Source of the DNA: Planctomycetota bacterium
Lineage (GTDB): Bacteria; Planctomycetota; Phycisphaerae; UBA1845; UTPLA1
NCBI GenBank assembly: GCA_003576905.1
Contig: QEVG01000006.1
Coordinates: 62,001 to 126,000 of the forward strand
Direction of reading: 5' to 3'
Length of the DNA: 64,000 bases
The notes beneath the pieces were generated by a model that made no database searches, was not told the origin of the DNA, and worked only from the letters and a program-made list of their open reading frames with translations. Shown piece by piece: positions 44,166 to 52,463 of the stretch (position 1 is the first letter of the stretch; every line of letters starts with the position of its first letter). Both the position numbers and the translations under genes were made by a program.

Positions 44166-44471
44166 TCAAAGCGAAGCCAGCAGGTCTTCCATTTCCCCCT
44201 TGGCATGAAGTTCGCCGCACGCCGCCGCCTGGGCGATCCCGCGTTTCAATTGCTCCTTCGCGGTTTCATCGTCGCCCATCGCAAGCAGGGTCCGGGCTTT
44301 CTGGAAATAGGCGGCGATATAGTTCGGGTCGATGGAAATCGTCTTCTCAAACTGGGCAAGGCTCTCGTCAAAGCGCTGCACTTTTGCCAGCTCCATCGCC
44401 AGACCGAAGTTCAGGAACGCGTCCTCCGGCTCGGTCGCGAGCAGCTTCTGCAACTGGTCAATGCGGGACAT
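44166..44471 (-). CDS. small tetratricopeptide repeat protein
   Basis: GGAGG lies five bases before the ATG. The 101-residue protein is built of two to three TPR units (NFGLAMELAKVQRFDESLAQFEK, AAYFQKARTLLAMGDDETAKEQL) and has no signal peptide, so it is cytoplasmic. It presumably acts as a protein-binding adaptor. It lies 190 bases upstream of gyrA on the same strand. Confidence 0.75.
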   Translation of the reverse strand: MSRIDQLQKLLATEPEDAFLNFGLAMELAKVQRFDESLAQFEKTISIDPNYIAAYFQKARTLLAMGDDETAKEQLKRGIAQAAACGELHAKGEMEDLLASL

Positions 44472-44611
44472 TCACGCCTCCGAGGTTCGGCCGCGTTTCT
44501 CCGCACAACACGGGAAGCCAACCGGACGACCGTATCATCGCCAAGCCGGACAGAGATTCAACAGCCCTGTGTTCCCGGAATTGGCCCCACGGCCCACCCT
44601 GGTCTGGCGGC

Positions 44612-44652
44612 CAGAAGAAAGGGCCGCGCGATCAAGATTGACCGCGCGGCCC
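44612..44652 (-). terminator. terminator of the PEP-CTERM gene
   Basis: GGGCCGCGCG (44621-44630) and CGCGCGGCCC (44643-44652) pair perfectly, and the loop itself contains TCAA/TTGA. On the minus strand the stem is followed by TTTCTTCT, 36 bases after the stop of the PEP-CTERM gene. Confidence 0.8.
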
Positions 44653-44687
44653 GGAAAATCACTGTGATTACTTTTGCCCGCCTTGAA

Positions 44688-45995
44688 TCAGCGGCGTCGC
44701 CGAATCAGTGCGAACGCACCCAGGGCCAGCAGGCCGAGCGTGCCGGGCTCTGGAATCGCCAACCGGATCACGGCCTGGATTTCATCGCCGCCGGCGACAG
44801 GCGTCATGTCTACGTGAACATGGATGAAGCCGTCTTCCGCCAGTTCGATACCGGGACCAATGGTGCCGCTGGCGTTAAAGTCGGTAAGCAGCCAGTCGGC
44901 GATCGTATCACCGTCGGAATCAAGAGTATCGCCGACACTGAGCAACCGGACCGAGTCGTACAGGGTATCACCCGCGCCGAAGAACAGGTGTTCCTGGGCG
45001 GTGCTGCCGCTGCCCCATCCCCAGATGTGAGCCACCTGGCTCTTGTTATTAATGCTGGCCGCCCGAAGCGATGCGCCGGTAGCGAGTGTAACGCCGTCGA
45101 TCGTGTCGCCTTCACGGACCTTGATCTCGCCCTTGAACGCCACGAATTCGTCGGTCGCGGTGTTACCCGTCGTGTCGCCCGTCAGGATCCAGTCGCCGAT
45201 GTTGTTAATTGCGACGATGTCCAGCCCTTCCCAGTTGGTGCCGTCGCCAACGGGGCTGCCCTCCTGAACGACAAACGAACCGTTGCGATACACGTGCAGG
45301 TTGTTCGCCGATGATCCAGTCACCATGTCCAGAATATGGACATGATGCGATCCGTTGTCGGAAATGTCGTAGTCGAAGTTCGAGGCCGACGTGCTGATCG
45401 CCTTGCCCTCGATGATGTCACCGCCTCCGAGGATGCGCGTGATGCTCATCGGGTTCGACACGTCGGTCGCCTTGAACAGGTGCCGGTTTGTCGAAGTCGA
45501 ACTTCCCTGCGTCGGGGTCGAGCCGCCGATCCAGTATGCCGTCCCGTTCGGGATCATCGTCGGGCGGCTGCTGAACGTGCTGAAAAGTCCCGGAAGCGGC
45601 GGCAATGGATCGCCACCCGCGAGAAGCTTGCCGGCGTGCGTAAATACCGCGTCTTCGCCGTTGAAGGACGGGCTGTAAATGAATCCGCCGGCGTTGCTGA
45701 CACCCATGGTGCTTTCACCGCCGGTGACACTGTCGGGCAAAGCGCTGCTGCTGTTGAAAATAAATCCGGAACTGTGCCAGATGCCGCGTGTCGAATCGCT
45801 GAAGGAGGCGACGAATCCGACCTTTCCGAATCCATCGGTAAACGGCGCATTGACCGTGCTCACAGTCCGCGTACCGAAGATGTCCCCCTGTTTGACAATC
45901 ACACTAACCGGCACCTGGCCGAAAGCGGCGACGGTAAAGCTCGAGAACAGTGCCGCCGTGGCGCTCATTAAACTAACCCTGTTGCGAGGCTTCAT
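44688..45995 (-). CDS. PEP-CTERM sorting domain protein
   Basis: ATG 45995 follows GGAGG and starts a signal peptide (MKPRNRVSLMSATAALFSS, then FTVAAFGQ). A second GGAGG-ATG pair 18 codons upstream (ATG 46049) is in the same frame. The 435-residue protein is rich in Gly, Ser, Thr and Asn with repeated beta-type motifs (GGESTMGVSNAGGFI, GDTIDGVTLATGASL). It ends in IPEPGTLGLLALGAFALIRRRR, the PEP-CTERM sorting signal: PEP motif, membrane helix and Arg cluster. It is probably exported, processed by an exosortase and placed on the surface or in extracellular matrix. No exosortase gene is in the window. Confidence 0.85.
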   Translation of the reverse strand: MKPRNRVSLMSATAALFSSFTVAAFGQVPVSVIVKQGDIFGTRTVSTVNAPFTDGFGKVGFVASFSDSTRGIWHSSGFIFNSSSALPDSVTGGESTMGVSNAGGFIYSPSFNGEDAVFTHAGKLLAGGDPLPPLPGLFSTFSSRPTMIPNGTAYWIGGSTPTQGSSTSTNRHLFKATDVSNPMSITRILGGGDIIEGKAISTSASNFDYDISDNGSHHVHILDMVTGSSANNLHVYRNGSFVVQEGSPVGDGTNWEGLDIVAINNIGDWILTGDTTGNTATDEFVAFKGEIKVREGDTIDGVTLATGASLRAASINNKSQVAHIWGWGSGSTAQEHLFFGAGDTLYDSVRLLSVGDTLDSDGDTIADWLLTDFNASGTIGPGIELAEDGFIHVHVDMTPVAGGDEIQAVIRLAIPEPGTLGLLALGAFALIRRRR

Positions 45996-46047
45996 ATCAT
46001 TCCTCCGATTGCCAATATGACCTGATGCGAGTGAGGTGGAGTGACCC

Positions 46048-46069
46048 ATCAATCGTTCCTCCGATTGAT
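46048..46069 (-). promoter_or_regulatory. perfect palindrome enclosing the upstream ribosome binding site of the PEP-CTERM gene
   Basis: On the minus strand ATCAATCG, loop GAGGAA, CGATTGAT: eight perfect base pairs with the Shine-Dalgarno sequence in the loop; its second arm runs into the upstream ATG at 46049. The 12-base TTCCTCCGATTG is repeated exactly at 46000-46011 and 46056-46067. It could be an operator or a translation-control hairpin. Confidence 0.4.
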
Positions 46070-46255
46070 CCCTCCCCTCGGCCCATTTAACAAATACCGC
46101 ACTGTTAACCTTAACGGTAACGATTTTACACGCCAATGTCAACGATTCGCGGACCGAACCCGAGGGAATGTCGCGGATTGAAACACCTCGCGCCGCGGCG
46201 GGTGATTCGTAAACGTCGAACCGCTTGGCACTTGCTGCGATTGGCCCGCCAATTG

Positions 46256-46307
46256 CCTAGGCGGCCGGAAGGAACGGACGGAGCACCCAAGTTTTCGTCC
46301 GCCTAGG
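46256..46307. repeat. inverted repeat with competing inner stem downstream of hslV
   Basis: CCTAGGCGG (46256-46264) pairs with CCGCCTAGG (46299-46307). A second perfect stem, CGGACG (46275-46280) / CGTCCG (46296-46301), shares three bases with it, so the two cannot form together. It lies 26 bases beyond the hslV stop. No T-run. Confidence 0.4.
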
Positions 46308-46332
46308 TGCGGTGCGTCACGACCGCCGACCG

Positions 46333-46878
46333 CTAAAGGGTCTCGATTGTGACGTTCTGATTTGCGTAAACATTGATTGCCCCAGCGATCTTAAGGGAGG
46401 CCTCAACGATCTGCCCTGCCGTCAGGCTCGTGTGGGCAAGGAGAGCTCGTGACGCCGCCAAGGCACAGGTCCCGCCGCTGCCGATCGCCAGAATACCGTC
46501 CGTCGGCTCGATGACATCACCGTTGCCCCCGATGATGAGGCTGGTGTCCCCATCCGCCACGGCCAGAAGGCTTTCCAGCCTGCGAAGGGCACGGTCGGTG
46601 CGCCAGTCCTTGGCCAATTCGATGGCCGCCCGCTTGGTGTTGCCTTTGAATTCTTCCAGCTTGCCCTCGAATCGCTCCAGGAGTGCGAACGCGTCTGCCG
46701 CGGAGCCGGCAAAACCGGCAAGGACACGGCCCTTATGAAGCCGACGAATCTTTATTGCGTCCGACTTGAGAATCGAGTCGCCGAGCGTGACCTGTCCGTC
46801 CCCACCCATGGCGACCGAGCCATCGCGGCGTACCGAGAGAATTGTGGTTGACCGGATTCGTGGATTGCGTTCGGACAT
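46333..46878 (-). CDS. hslV: HslV peptidase subunit of the HslUV protease
   Basis: A 181-residue proteasome-beta-like protein. After a ten-residue leader ([10 protein letters not shown]) comes [23 protein letters not shown]; Thr11 would be the N-terminal nucleophile after processing. Further motifs: [55 protein letters not shown]. HslV needs the HslU ATPase, which is not beside it here, whereas hslV-hslU is the common order. ATG 46878 is used; a start at 46893 would add five residues. Confidence 0.92.
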   Translation of the reverse strand: MSERNPRIRSTTILSVRRDGSVAMGGDGQVTLGDSILKSDAIKIRRLHKGRVLAGFAGSAADAFALLERFEGKLEEFKGNTKRAAIELAKDWRTDRALRRLESLLAVADGDTSLIIGGNGDVIEPTDGILAIGSGGTCALAASRALLAHTSLTAGQIVEASLKIAGAINVYANQNVTIETL

Positions 46879-46968
46879 TTTTCGAGACCTCACCGGACGG
46901 GTAGGGTATCATCTCTTTGAGCCCCCCGCCATTTACTCCGCTACGGCGGCCCCGCGCGAGGCCCAACC

Positions 46969-47445
46969 ATGCTGCGTTTCCGCTTCGTCATCTCCGTCAT
47001 TGCAGCGGCAAGCCTTTTTGCCACATGCCGCCGTGAGGTGACGCCAATGCCCGCCCCGCGGGATACTCCGACCTCGCGGCCCGCCGACTCCCAGCCGGCC
47101 GCGACCCAGCCGGTCGTTGCCGAAAAACCCAAGCCCGCGGAGCCTCGCCGCCCGGCCCCGACGTGGGGCATATTCCGCGAGGCCTTCGAAGACGAGGCCG
47201 ATGCGGACCTCACATGCCGGTGGACCGGCGAGAAGCGGCTCGAAGTGATCAGTCAGAACGTCCGCCGGTTCACACTCGATCTGAACAAGCTCCCGCCGGA
47301 CGCTCCGCAGACCGGACCATGGATCCTTCAGATCGACAAACAGGGCATTTATATCACCGGGCGGCGCGGCAAGGTAATCGAAATGGTGCGATCACCCAAC
47401 GGCGTATGGTCGGTGGATACCGACCGCATGCCGGGCCCGAAGTGA
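46969..47445 (+). CDS. hypothetical exported protein
   Basis: The 158-residue product starts with a membrane-targeting segment, MLRFRFVISVIAAASLFATC, whose Cys may be a lipidation site, then a Pro/Ala/Thr-rich stretch (about 25-65), then a small domain with ILQIDKQGIYITGRRGKVIEM. No family is recognised. It is divergent from hslV and is followed four bases later by an STN-like protein, so the two are probably made and work together. Confidence 0.6.
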   Translation: MLRFRFVISVIAAASLFATCRREVTPMPAPRDTPTSRPADSQPAATQPVVAEKPKPAEPRRPAPTWGIFREAFEDEADADLTCRWTGEKRLEVISQNVRRFTLDLNKLPPDAPQTGPWILQIDKQGIYITGRRGKVIEMVRSPNGVWSVDTDRMPGPK

Positions 47446-47449
47446 CCCC

Positions 47450-48265
47450 ATGAAGACATCCAGACGCACAATGCTGGCACTTCTATTCGCAACATTGAGT
47501 CTCGAAACAGTTCACGCCGCACCACCTTCCGGAGCGGACGCGCACGGGCCGCCCGCGACGCAGCCCGCGGAGGGCGGAAGCAGGACAGCCAGACGCCCCC
47601 GCGGCCTGGCCTTCAAGGCCCTGCGCACGGTCGTTGAGGACGCGAGGCTGGACGATATGACATTGGAGGAATTCGCGGAGTGGATCGAACGCGCGAGTGG
47701 CGCCAATGTCGTCGTGAAGTGGAAGGTTCTCGAGGCCGCGGGCGTCGAGCCGGACGCCATGATAAACCTGAAACTCAAAAACGTAACGATGCGCAAGATC
47801 CTCGAACTCGCCTTTAAGCAGGTAACAGCGGAGATGGATGGCGTCGAGCTGGCTGCGAAGGCCGACGACAACACGCTGATCATTTCCACCCGGAAAGACC
47901 TGAACAGCGAACTCGTTACGCGCATCTACGATGTGCAGGCCCTGCTGATTACCGTCCCGAACTTCGCCGGCCGGGGGATGGGAGACCCCACGGCGGGCGG
48001 AAGATCCCGCCTGTCGCTCAGTGGTTCGGGCAGCACCCGCGTGGGCAGCGACCCTGACAACGAACAACTGGCAAAACAGCTCATCGACACCATCACGTCG
48101 TCGATTGAGCCGGAAAGCTGGGCCGTCAACGGGGGCAAGGGCACGATCAGCTATTACAAGGGACGGATCGTCGTGCGAAACAATCTTGAAGTCCACCAGC
48201 TTCTGGGCGGCGCCGGCCCGACCGATGTGAAACCCTCCCCTCAGGCTGATTCATCCACCCCGTAG
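47450..48265 (+). CDS. secreted STN/secretin-N-like protein
   Basis: The 271-residue protein has a signal peptide (KTSRRTMLALLFATLSLETVHA), a Pro-rich linker, and an STN-like domain at about 60-145 (LEEFAEWIERASGANVVVKW, VTMRKILELAFKQVTAEMDGV, NTLIISTRKDL). Then comes RIYDVQALLITVPNF, the strand motif that leads into secretin-N type domains, and a C-terminal part with IDTITSSIEPESW and GTISYYKGRIVVRN. No pore-forming secretin domain is present. It follows a short exported protein by four bases. Its last 25 bases overlap the convergent DUF167 gene. The function is unknown; it is of the same kind as the protein at 30544. Confidence 0.65.
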   Translation: MKTSRRTMLALLFATLSLETVHAAPPSGADAHGPPATQPAEGGSRTARRPRGLAFKALRTVVEDARLDDMTLEEFAEWIERASGANVVVKWKVLEAAGVEPDAMINLKLKNVTMRKILELAFKQVTAEMDGVELAAKADDNTLIISTRKDLNSELVTRIYDVQALLITVPNFAGRGMGDPTAGGRSRLSLSGSGSTRVGSDPDNEQLAKQLIDTITSSIEPESWAVNGGKGTISYYKGRIVVRNNLEVHQLLGGAGPTDVKPSPQADSSTP

Positions 48266-48555
48266 TTCAGCCCAAGCGCCATTGCCACCGCCGCCTTGCT
48301 TCCTCCGCGGATCATCAGCACTTTTTGAGGAGAGGTCCGGCCGCGCACGATGGAAACGTCGCGCGCGGAAAGCCCGAGCGCCCGGGCGATCAGTGCCATT
48401 ACGGAAGCATTAGCCTTTCCCCGCTCCGGCGCGGAGGCCACCTGCACCTTCAGTGCGTCTCCCAGCAGGCCTGCGATCCGGTCGCGCGAAGCCCCCGGCA
48501 CGACCTTTACGCGTAACTCCACGCCGCCGGGCACCTCTGCAATTACGTCGGCCAT
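48241..48555 (-). CDS. DUF167 (YggU) family protein
   Basis: A 104-residue protein with the family core LRVKVVPGASRDRIAGLLGD, LKVQVASAPERGKAN and SIVRGRTSPQKVLMIRG. The fold is known for the E. coli homologue but the function is not. It is normal in length and convergent with the STN-like gene. Confidence 0.9.
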   Translation of the reverse strand: MADVIAEVPGGVELRVKVVPGASRDRIAGLLGDALKVQVASAPERGKANASVMALIARALGLSARDVSIVRGRTSPQKVLMIRGGSKAAVAMALGLNYGVDESA

Positions 48556-48607
48556 CCGACACGCTGCCCATCGAGAACAATCTGGATCGCCCCACTCTGA
48601 TGAATGC

Positions 48608-49438
48608 CTAATTGCCCTTCCGGGCAGGCACTTCCGAAATCAGCGATTCATACTCGGCCACTTTCTCCGGCTTATCCCAGGATTTGTAGAGCGCGAACAC
48701 GCGCTCGAGAGCCTTCAGTGTCTCAAAGGCGTCCGGGCCGCGCATTCTGCGAAGTTCCGCATACCCGATCACGATCGGATCCTCGGCCTCGGCGAACCGT
48801 CCCTGCTGAAGCAGACATTCGCCTACGTCGCTGGCCAGCATGGGCGTCTCCCAGTGCGACGAACGATTTGCTTCGAACCAGTACAACGCCTCGAGCAGCA
48901 CCGGCTCGGCCGGCTCGGTCCGCCCGCTGCGCATGAGAATATTCCCAAGCACCCATGCCGAACGGGCTCTCTCCTCGCTTCCCACCGGATAGACATCAGG
49001 GGGAAAAACTTCCTTCATTTCGGCGTAGGACTCGATCGCAAAGGCCTCAGCCTCAGCCTCCTGGCCCTGGTCGGCAAGCACCATGGCGAGGACCCGTTTG
49101 CATGACGCCGTCGAGACCGAGGCGCGTTCCGGGCCGCCCCTGGCCAATTTGTCGATCTGCCCGCGCAGCATCTTTTCCGCCATCAAGAAGCGCGATTCGT
49201 CGCGGAGCTTTTGCGCCTGTTTGATTACGAGGGCAATCTCGTCCGACGGTTGCGTCGCCGCCGTGCCGATCGCATTCTGCGTGCTTGGTACGGTGCCGGC
49301 AGCGCCTTGCCGGGAAGGACGCGTGGTGGGCGCGCCGGCCTGCGTCGCCGCGGGCGGACGGGTCGGCGTGGGCGGAGAGGCGCCAACCCATATCAACGCG
49401 GGCAACAACAGCAGGATTGGAACGCACGATCTCGCCAT
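48608..49438 (-). CDS. exported TPR-like protein
   Basis: ATG 49438 gives a clear signal peptide, MARSCVPILLLLPALIWVGA; a TTG at 49456 is the alternative. The 276-residue product has a Pro/Thr/Ala-rich linker and then helical pairs of TPR character: FLMAEKMLRGQIDKL, AEAEAFAIESYAEM, SGRTEPAEPVLLEALYWFEANR, QGRFAEAEDPIVIGYAELRRM, FETLKALERVFALYKSW. It resembles the TPR half of the Ser/Thr kinase at 9712 without the kinase. The role is unknown, probably periplasmic protein binding. Confidence 0.7.
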   Translation of the reverse strand: MARSCVPILLLLPALIWVGASPPTPTRPPAATQAGAPTTRPSRQGAAGTVPSTQNAIGTAATQPSDEIALVIKQAQKLRDESRFLMAEKMLRGQIDKLARGGPERASVSTASCKRVLAMVLADQGQEAEAEAFAIESYAEMKEVFPPDVYPVGSEERARSAWVLGNILMRSGRTEPAEPVLLEALYWFEANRSSHWETPMLASDVGECLLQQGRFAEAEDPIVIGYAELRRMRGPDAFETLKALERVFALYKSWDKPEKVAEYESLISEVPARKGN

Positions 49439-49643
49439 GATCTTGCACCGCGACAATGCGGGACCGAAAACAACGCGGCCGGGGTCTCGTCCCGAGGCGA
49501 TGCCTCTCGCTCCTTAATGATAACTCGCACTGACGGCGCCCGCACCGGCAATTGCATCCTCTGGACGCACCCGCTTCCAATCTCTATCCTCCCGGAAGCG
49601 ACAAGCTCGCATTGCGCAGCTGCCGGGGAAGGCGCGAGTGGCC

Positions 49644-50837
49644 ATGAAATACGCCATCATTCTACCTGACGGCGCGGCGGACGAGCCGCTCGCCTCGCTC
49701 GGCGACCAGACGGTGCTCGAGGCCGCCCGAACTCCAAACATGGATGCGGTGGTGGAACAGGGGCGCATCGGCACCGTGCGGACCGTTCCCGACGGATTCG
49801 CACCGGGGAGCGACGTTGCCACGATGTCCCTCTTCGGCTACGACCCCCGGGCGCATTACTCTGGCCGCGCGCCGATCGAGGCGGTTGCCCGGGGGATTTC
49901 TACCACGGCCGATGACGTCGTGTTTCGCTGCAACCTCGTCCATATCGATAACGGCGTCATGACCGACTTTACGGCCGGGCATATCCGCACACAGGAGTCG
50001 GAATCGATCCTCCGCGACCTGAACGCCGCCTTTGCCGGAGAGCCGCTTCGATTTCACGCCGGCGTCTCCTACCGAAACCTCCTCGTCATTTCCGATCCCG
50101 AGGCCATCGACGTTGCATGCATGCCGCCGCACGACATTCCCGGCGAGCGAGTTGAAGAGTATCAACCCAAGGGCAAGGCCGGCCGGCGCATTCGCGAAAT
50201 CATGGAACGGGCTCGGCCGATAGTGACCGGACACGACGTGAACCAGGTGCGCATGGACCTGGGGGAGCTGCCGGCCACCGACATATGGCTCTGGGGCCAG
50301 GGAGTCGTGCCGATCCTCAAGCGCTTCAAACAGCGGTTCGGCGTACGCGGCGCGGTCATCGCGGCGGTTGACCTGATTCGCGGTCTTGGAAAACTGATTG
50401 GCTGGACGCAAATCGAAGTGCCCGGCGCCACCGGCTACCTCGACACGGACTACGCCGGAAAGGGCCGCGCGGCCGTGGAGGCTCTCGATGATTTTGATCT
50501 TGTCGCCGTTCACATCGAGGCGACCGACGAGGCAGGACATCAGGGCGACGCGCGGGCCAAGATCGACGCCCTCGAGAAGATCGATTCCTTGATTGTTGAG
50601 CCGATCCTGGAGAGGCTCCAGGCGTTTGACGAATGGCGCATCCTCATTGCGCCGGATCATCCGACCCCCGTCAGCCAAAAAACCCACACTGCGGACCCGC
50701 CCCCTTTTTGCATGGCGGGAACCAATGTGCCCCGGGGTCCCTCCGGGCAGAACCGTTTCTGTGAACGCGTGGCCCGCGGCGGCGGACTTCACATCGACGC
50801 GGGCTATGAGCTCATGGAGTACTTTCTACGGCGATAG
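49644..50837 (+). CDS. apgM: 2,3-bisphosphoglycerate-independent phosphoglycerate mutase, archaeal type
   Basis: ATG 49644 begins KYAIILPDGAADEPLASLG; a GTG at 49638 would add two residues. The 397-residue protein carries PNMDAVVEQGRIG, the nucleophile region PDGFAPGSDVATMSLFGYDP, EATDEAGHQGD and DHPTPVSQKTHTADPPPF, the metal-binding motifs of the alkaline-phosphatase superfamily. It interconverts 3- and 2-phosphoglycerate. Related sequences have also been proposed as homoserine kinases; the pyruvate kinase gene 26 bases downstream favours the glycolytic role. Confidence 0.9.
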   Translation: MKYAIILPDGAADEPLASLGDQTVLEAARTPNMDAVVEQGRIGTVRTVPDGFAPGSDVATMSLFGYDPRAHYSGRAPIEAVARGISTTADDVVFRCNLVHIDNGVMTDFTAGHIRTQESESILRDLNAAFAGEPLRFHAGVSYRNLLVISDPEAIDVACMPPHDIPGERVEEYQPKGKAGRRIREIMERARPIVTGHDVNQVRMDLGELPATDIWLWGQGVVPILKRFKQRFGVRGAVIAAVDLIRGLGKLIGWTQIEVPGATGYLDTDYAGKGRAAVEALDDFDLVAVHIEATDEAGHQGDARAKIDALEKIDSLIVEPILERLQAFDEWRILIAPDHPTPVSQKTHTADPPPFCMAGTNVPRGPSGQNRFCERVARGGGLHIDAGYELMEYFLRR

Positions 50838-50863
50838 CCGATCACGGGGATGAGGCACCCGAC

Positions 50864-52315
50864 ATGATTCGCACCAAAATCATCGCGACAATCGGTCCCG
50901 CGTCCGATTCCCTCGAAGCCCTGGGGCAGCTTCTCGACGCCGGCGTGGACGTCTTCAGGCTCAATTTCTCGCATGGCACGCTGCAGCAACACGCCATCGT
51001 CTATGACCGCATTCGTTCCGTCTGTCGGCAGCGCGGCGTCCCGGCCGCAGTCATGGCCGACCTGTGCGGGCCAAAGATCCGGGTCGATCCAGTGGAAGAC
51101 GACTTGTTTGAGATCGTGGCGGGCGATCATATCGACATCGTCGCCGGTCACGTCGTCGGGGACGCTCGGCGCATTTCAACGAATCGACCGGAACTCGTCG
51201 GGGAGGTTCCTGTCGATCACCGCGTGCTGATCGACGACGGCCAGGTGCGGCTGCGCGTCGTGGAGGTCGCGCCGGATCGCCTGCGCTGCCTTTGTGAAGT
51301 CGGCGGCCTTATCAGCACCCGAAAAGGAGTAAACCTCCCGGACAGCCGGCTTGCCATGTCCGCACTGACCGAAAAGGACCGCGAAGACCTGGCATGGGCG
51401 GTTGAACATGGAGTGGACTACATAGCCATGTCGTTCGTCCGAACGGCATCGGACCTTCGCGAACTTCGGGAGCGGCTCCCGCTATCCGAGGATCGGTGCC
51501 GCGTGGTCGCAAAGATCGAGACGACCCAGGCCATCGCCCATCTTGATGAAATCATCGAATCGGCAGACGTGGTGCTTGTAGCCCGCGGCGATCTCGGCGT
51601 GGAGATGGACCTGGCCCGCGTACCGCTCCTGCAGAAAGACATTGCCCGGCGCTGCCGGCTGGCAGGCAAGCCCGTGATCATCGCCACGCAGATGCTTCAA
51701 TCGATGGTGGATTGCCCGACGGCGACGCGGGCCGAAGTCAGCGACGTCGCCAATGCCATATTCGACGCGGCCGACGCCGTCATGCTCAGCGCCGAGACCT
51801 CGGTCGGCAAGTATCCCGTTGAGGCCGTACGAATGCTCACGCGGATCGCCGAGCAGACCGAGCAGTACCTCGACCGGTCCGCGCCGGCGACCGCGCTGGA
51901 CCGAAATGCAATCCTTCCTCGGGTGCCGACGGCCGTCGCTCACGGCGCAAATCTCCTCGCCCGCGACCTGGAGGCCCGACTCGTCGCGGTCTGGACCCAG
52001 ACTGGAAACACCGCGCGGCTTCTGTCCAAGTGCCGGCTGCCAATGCCCGTCCTGGGCCTCTGCCCCGAGGAGCATGTCTGCCGCCGGATGGCGATGTTTT
52101 ACGGCGTCGAGCCCGTGCAACTCGAACGCGATGACGAAGTGCTTGCGATGCTCCGGGACGTAGACGCCCTGTTGCTTGATCGCGGACTTGCCGCGCGCGG
52201 GGACATGATCGTCGTCATCGCGGGCACCCGGCTGCACCAGGTCGGATCCACAAATGCCCTGCTGATACACCTCGTCGGCGACGCGCCCAGCGGCGGCCCG
52301 GAAATCACCGGCTAG
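50864..52315 (+). CDS. pyk: pyruvate kinase
   Basis: A 483-residue protein of normal length. Motifs: TKIIATIGPAS, FRLNFSHG, MADLCGPKIRV, substrate-binding VAKIETTQA, VARGDLGVEMDL, IIATQMLQSM, DAVMLSAETSVGKYPVEAV. The allosteric C-terminal domain is present. The usual DLQGPKIR or DTKGPEIR motif is DLCGPKIR here. It makes pyruvate and ATP from PEP, and so draws on the same PEP pool as enzyme I. It is paired with apgM in a two-gene unit. Confidence 0.96.
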   Translation: MIRTKIIATIGPASDSLEALGQLLDAGVDVFRLNFSHGTLQQHAIVYDRIRSVCRQRGVPAAVMADLCGPKIRVDPVEDDLFEIVAGDHIDIVAGHVVGDARRISTNRPELVGEVPVDHRVLIDDGQVRLRVVEVAPDRLRCLCEVGGLISTRKGVNLPDSRLAMSALTEKDREDLAWAVEHGVDYIAMSFVRTASDLRELRERLPLSEDRCRVVAKIETTQAIAHLDEIIESADVVLVARGDLGVEMDLARVPLLQKDIARRCRLAGKPVIIATQMLQSMVDCPTATRAEVSDVANAIFDAADAVMLSAETSVGKYPVEAVRMLTRIAEQTEQYLDRSAPATALDRNAILPRVPTAVAHGANLLARDLEARLVAVWTQTGNTARLLSKCRLPMPVLGLCPEEHVCRRMAMFYGVEPVQLERDDEVLAMLRDVDALLLDRGLAARGDMIVVIAGTRLHQVGSTNALLIHLVGDAPSGGPEITG

Positions 52316-52463
52316 GCCGAGATTGCCCCTGCGCATTGGCAATTTCCGCGGAAAGGCGCATCGGGGCGACCGCTGGACCATTGGCCCTTTCGCTGCCGAT
52401 AACTACTTGTCGAACAAATGGTTCCATCGGAATGCCCAGTGCGGATAACCCCTCGGCGCTGCA

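Larger units (their letters stand above)
45996..46332. other. intergenic region, PEP-CTERM leader and hslV 3' side
   Basis: This 337-base gap has the duplicated ribosome binding site, a palindrome at 46048-46069, a TTGACA on the minus strand (46137-46142) that may be a -35, and a perfect inverted repeat at 46256-46307 just after hslV. No gene is seen. Confidence 0.6.
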
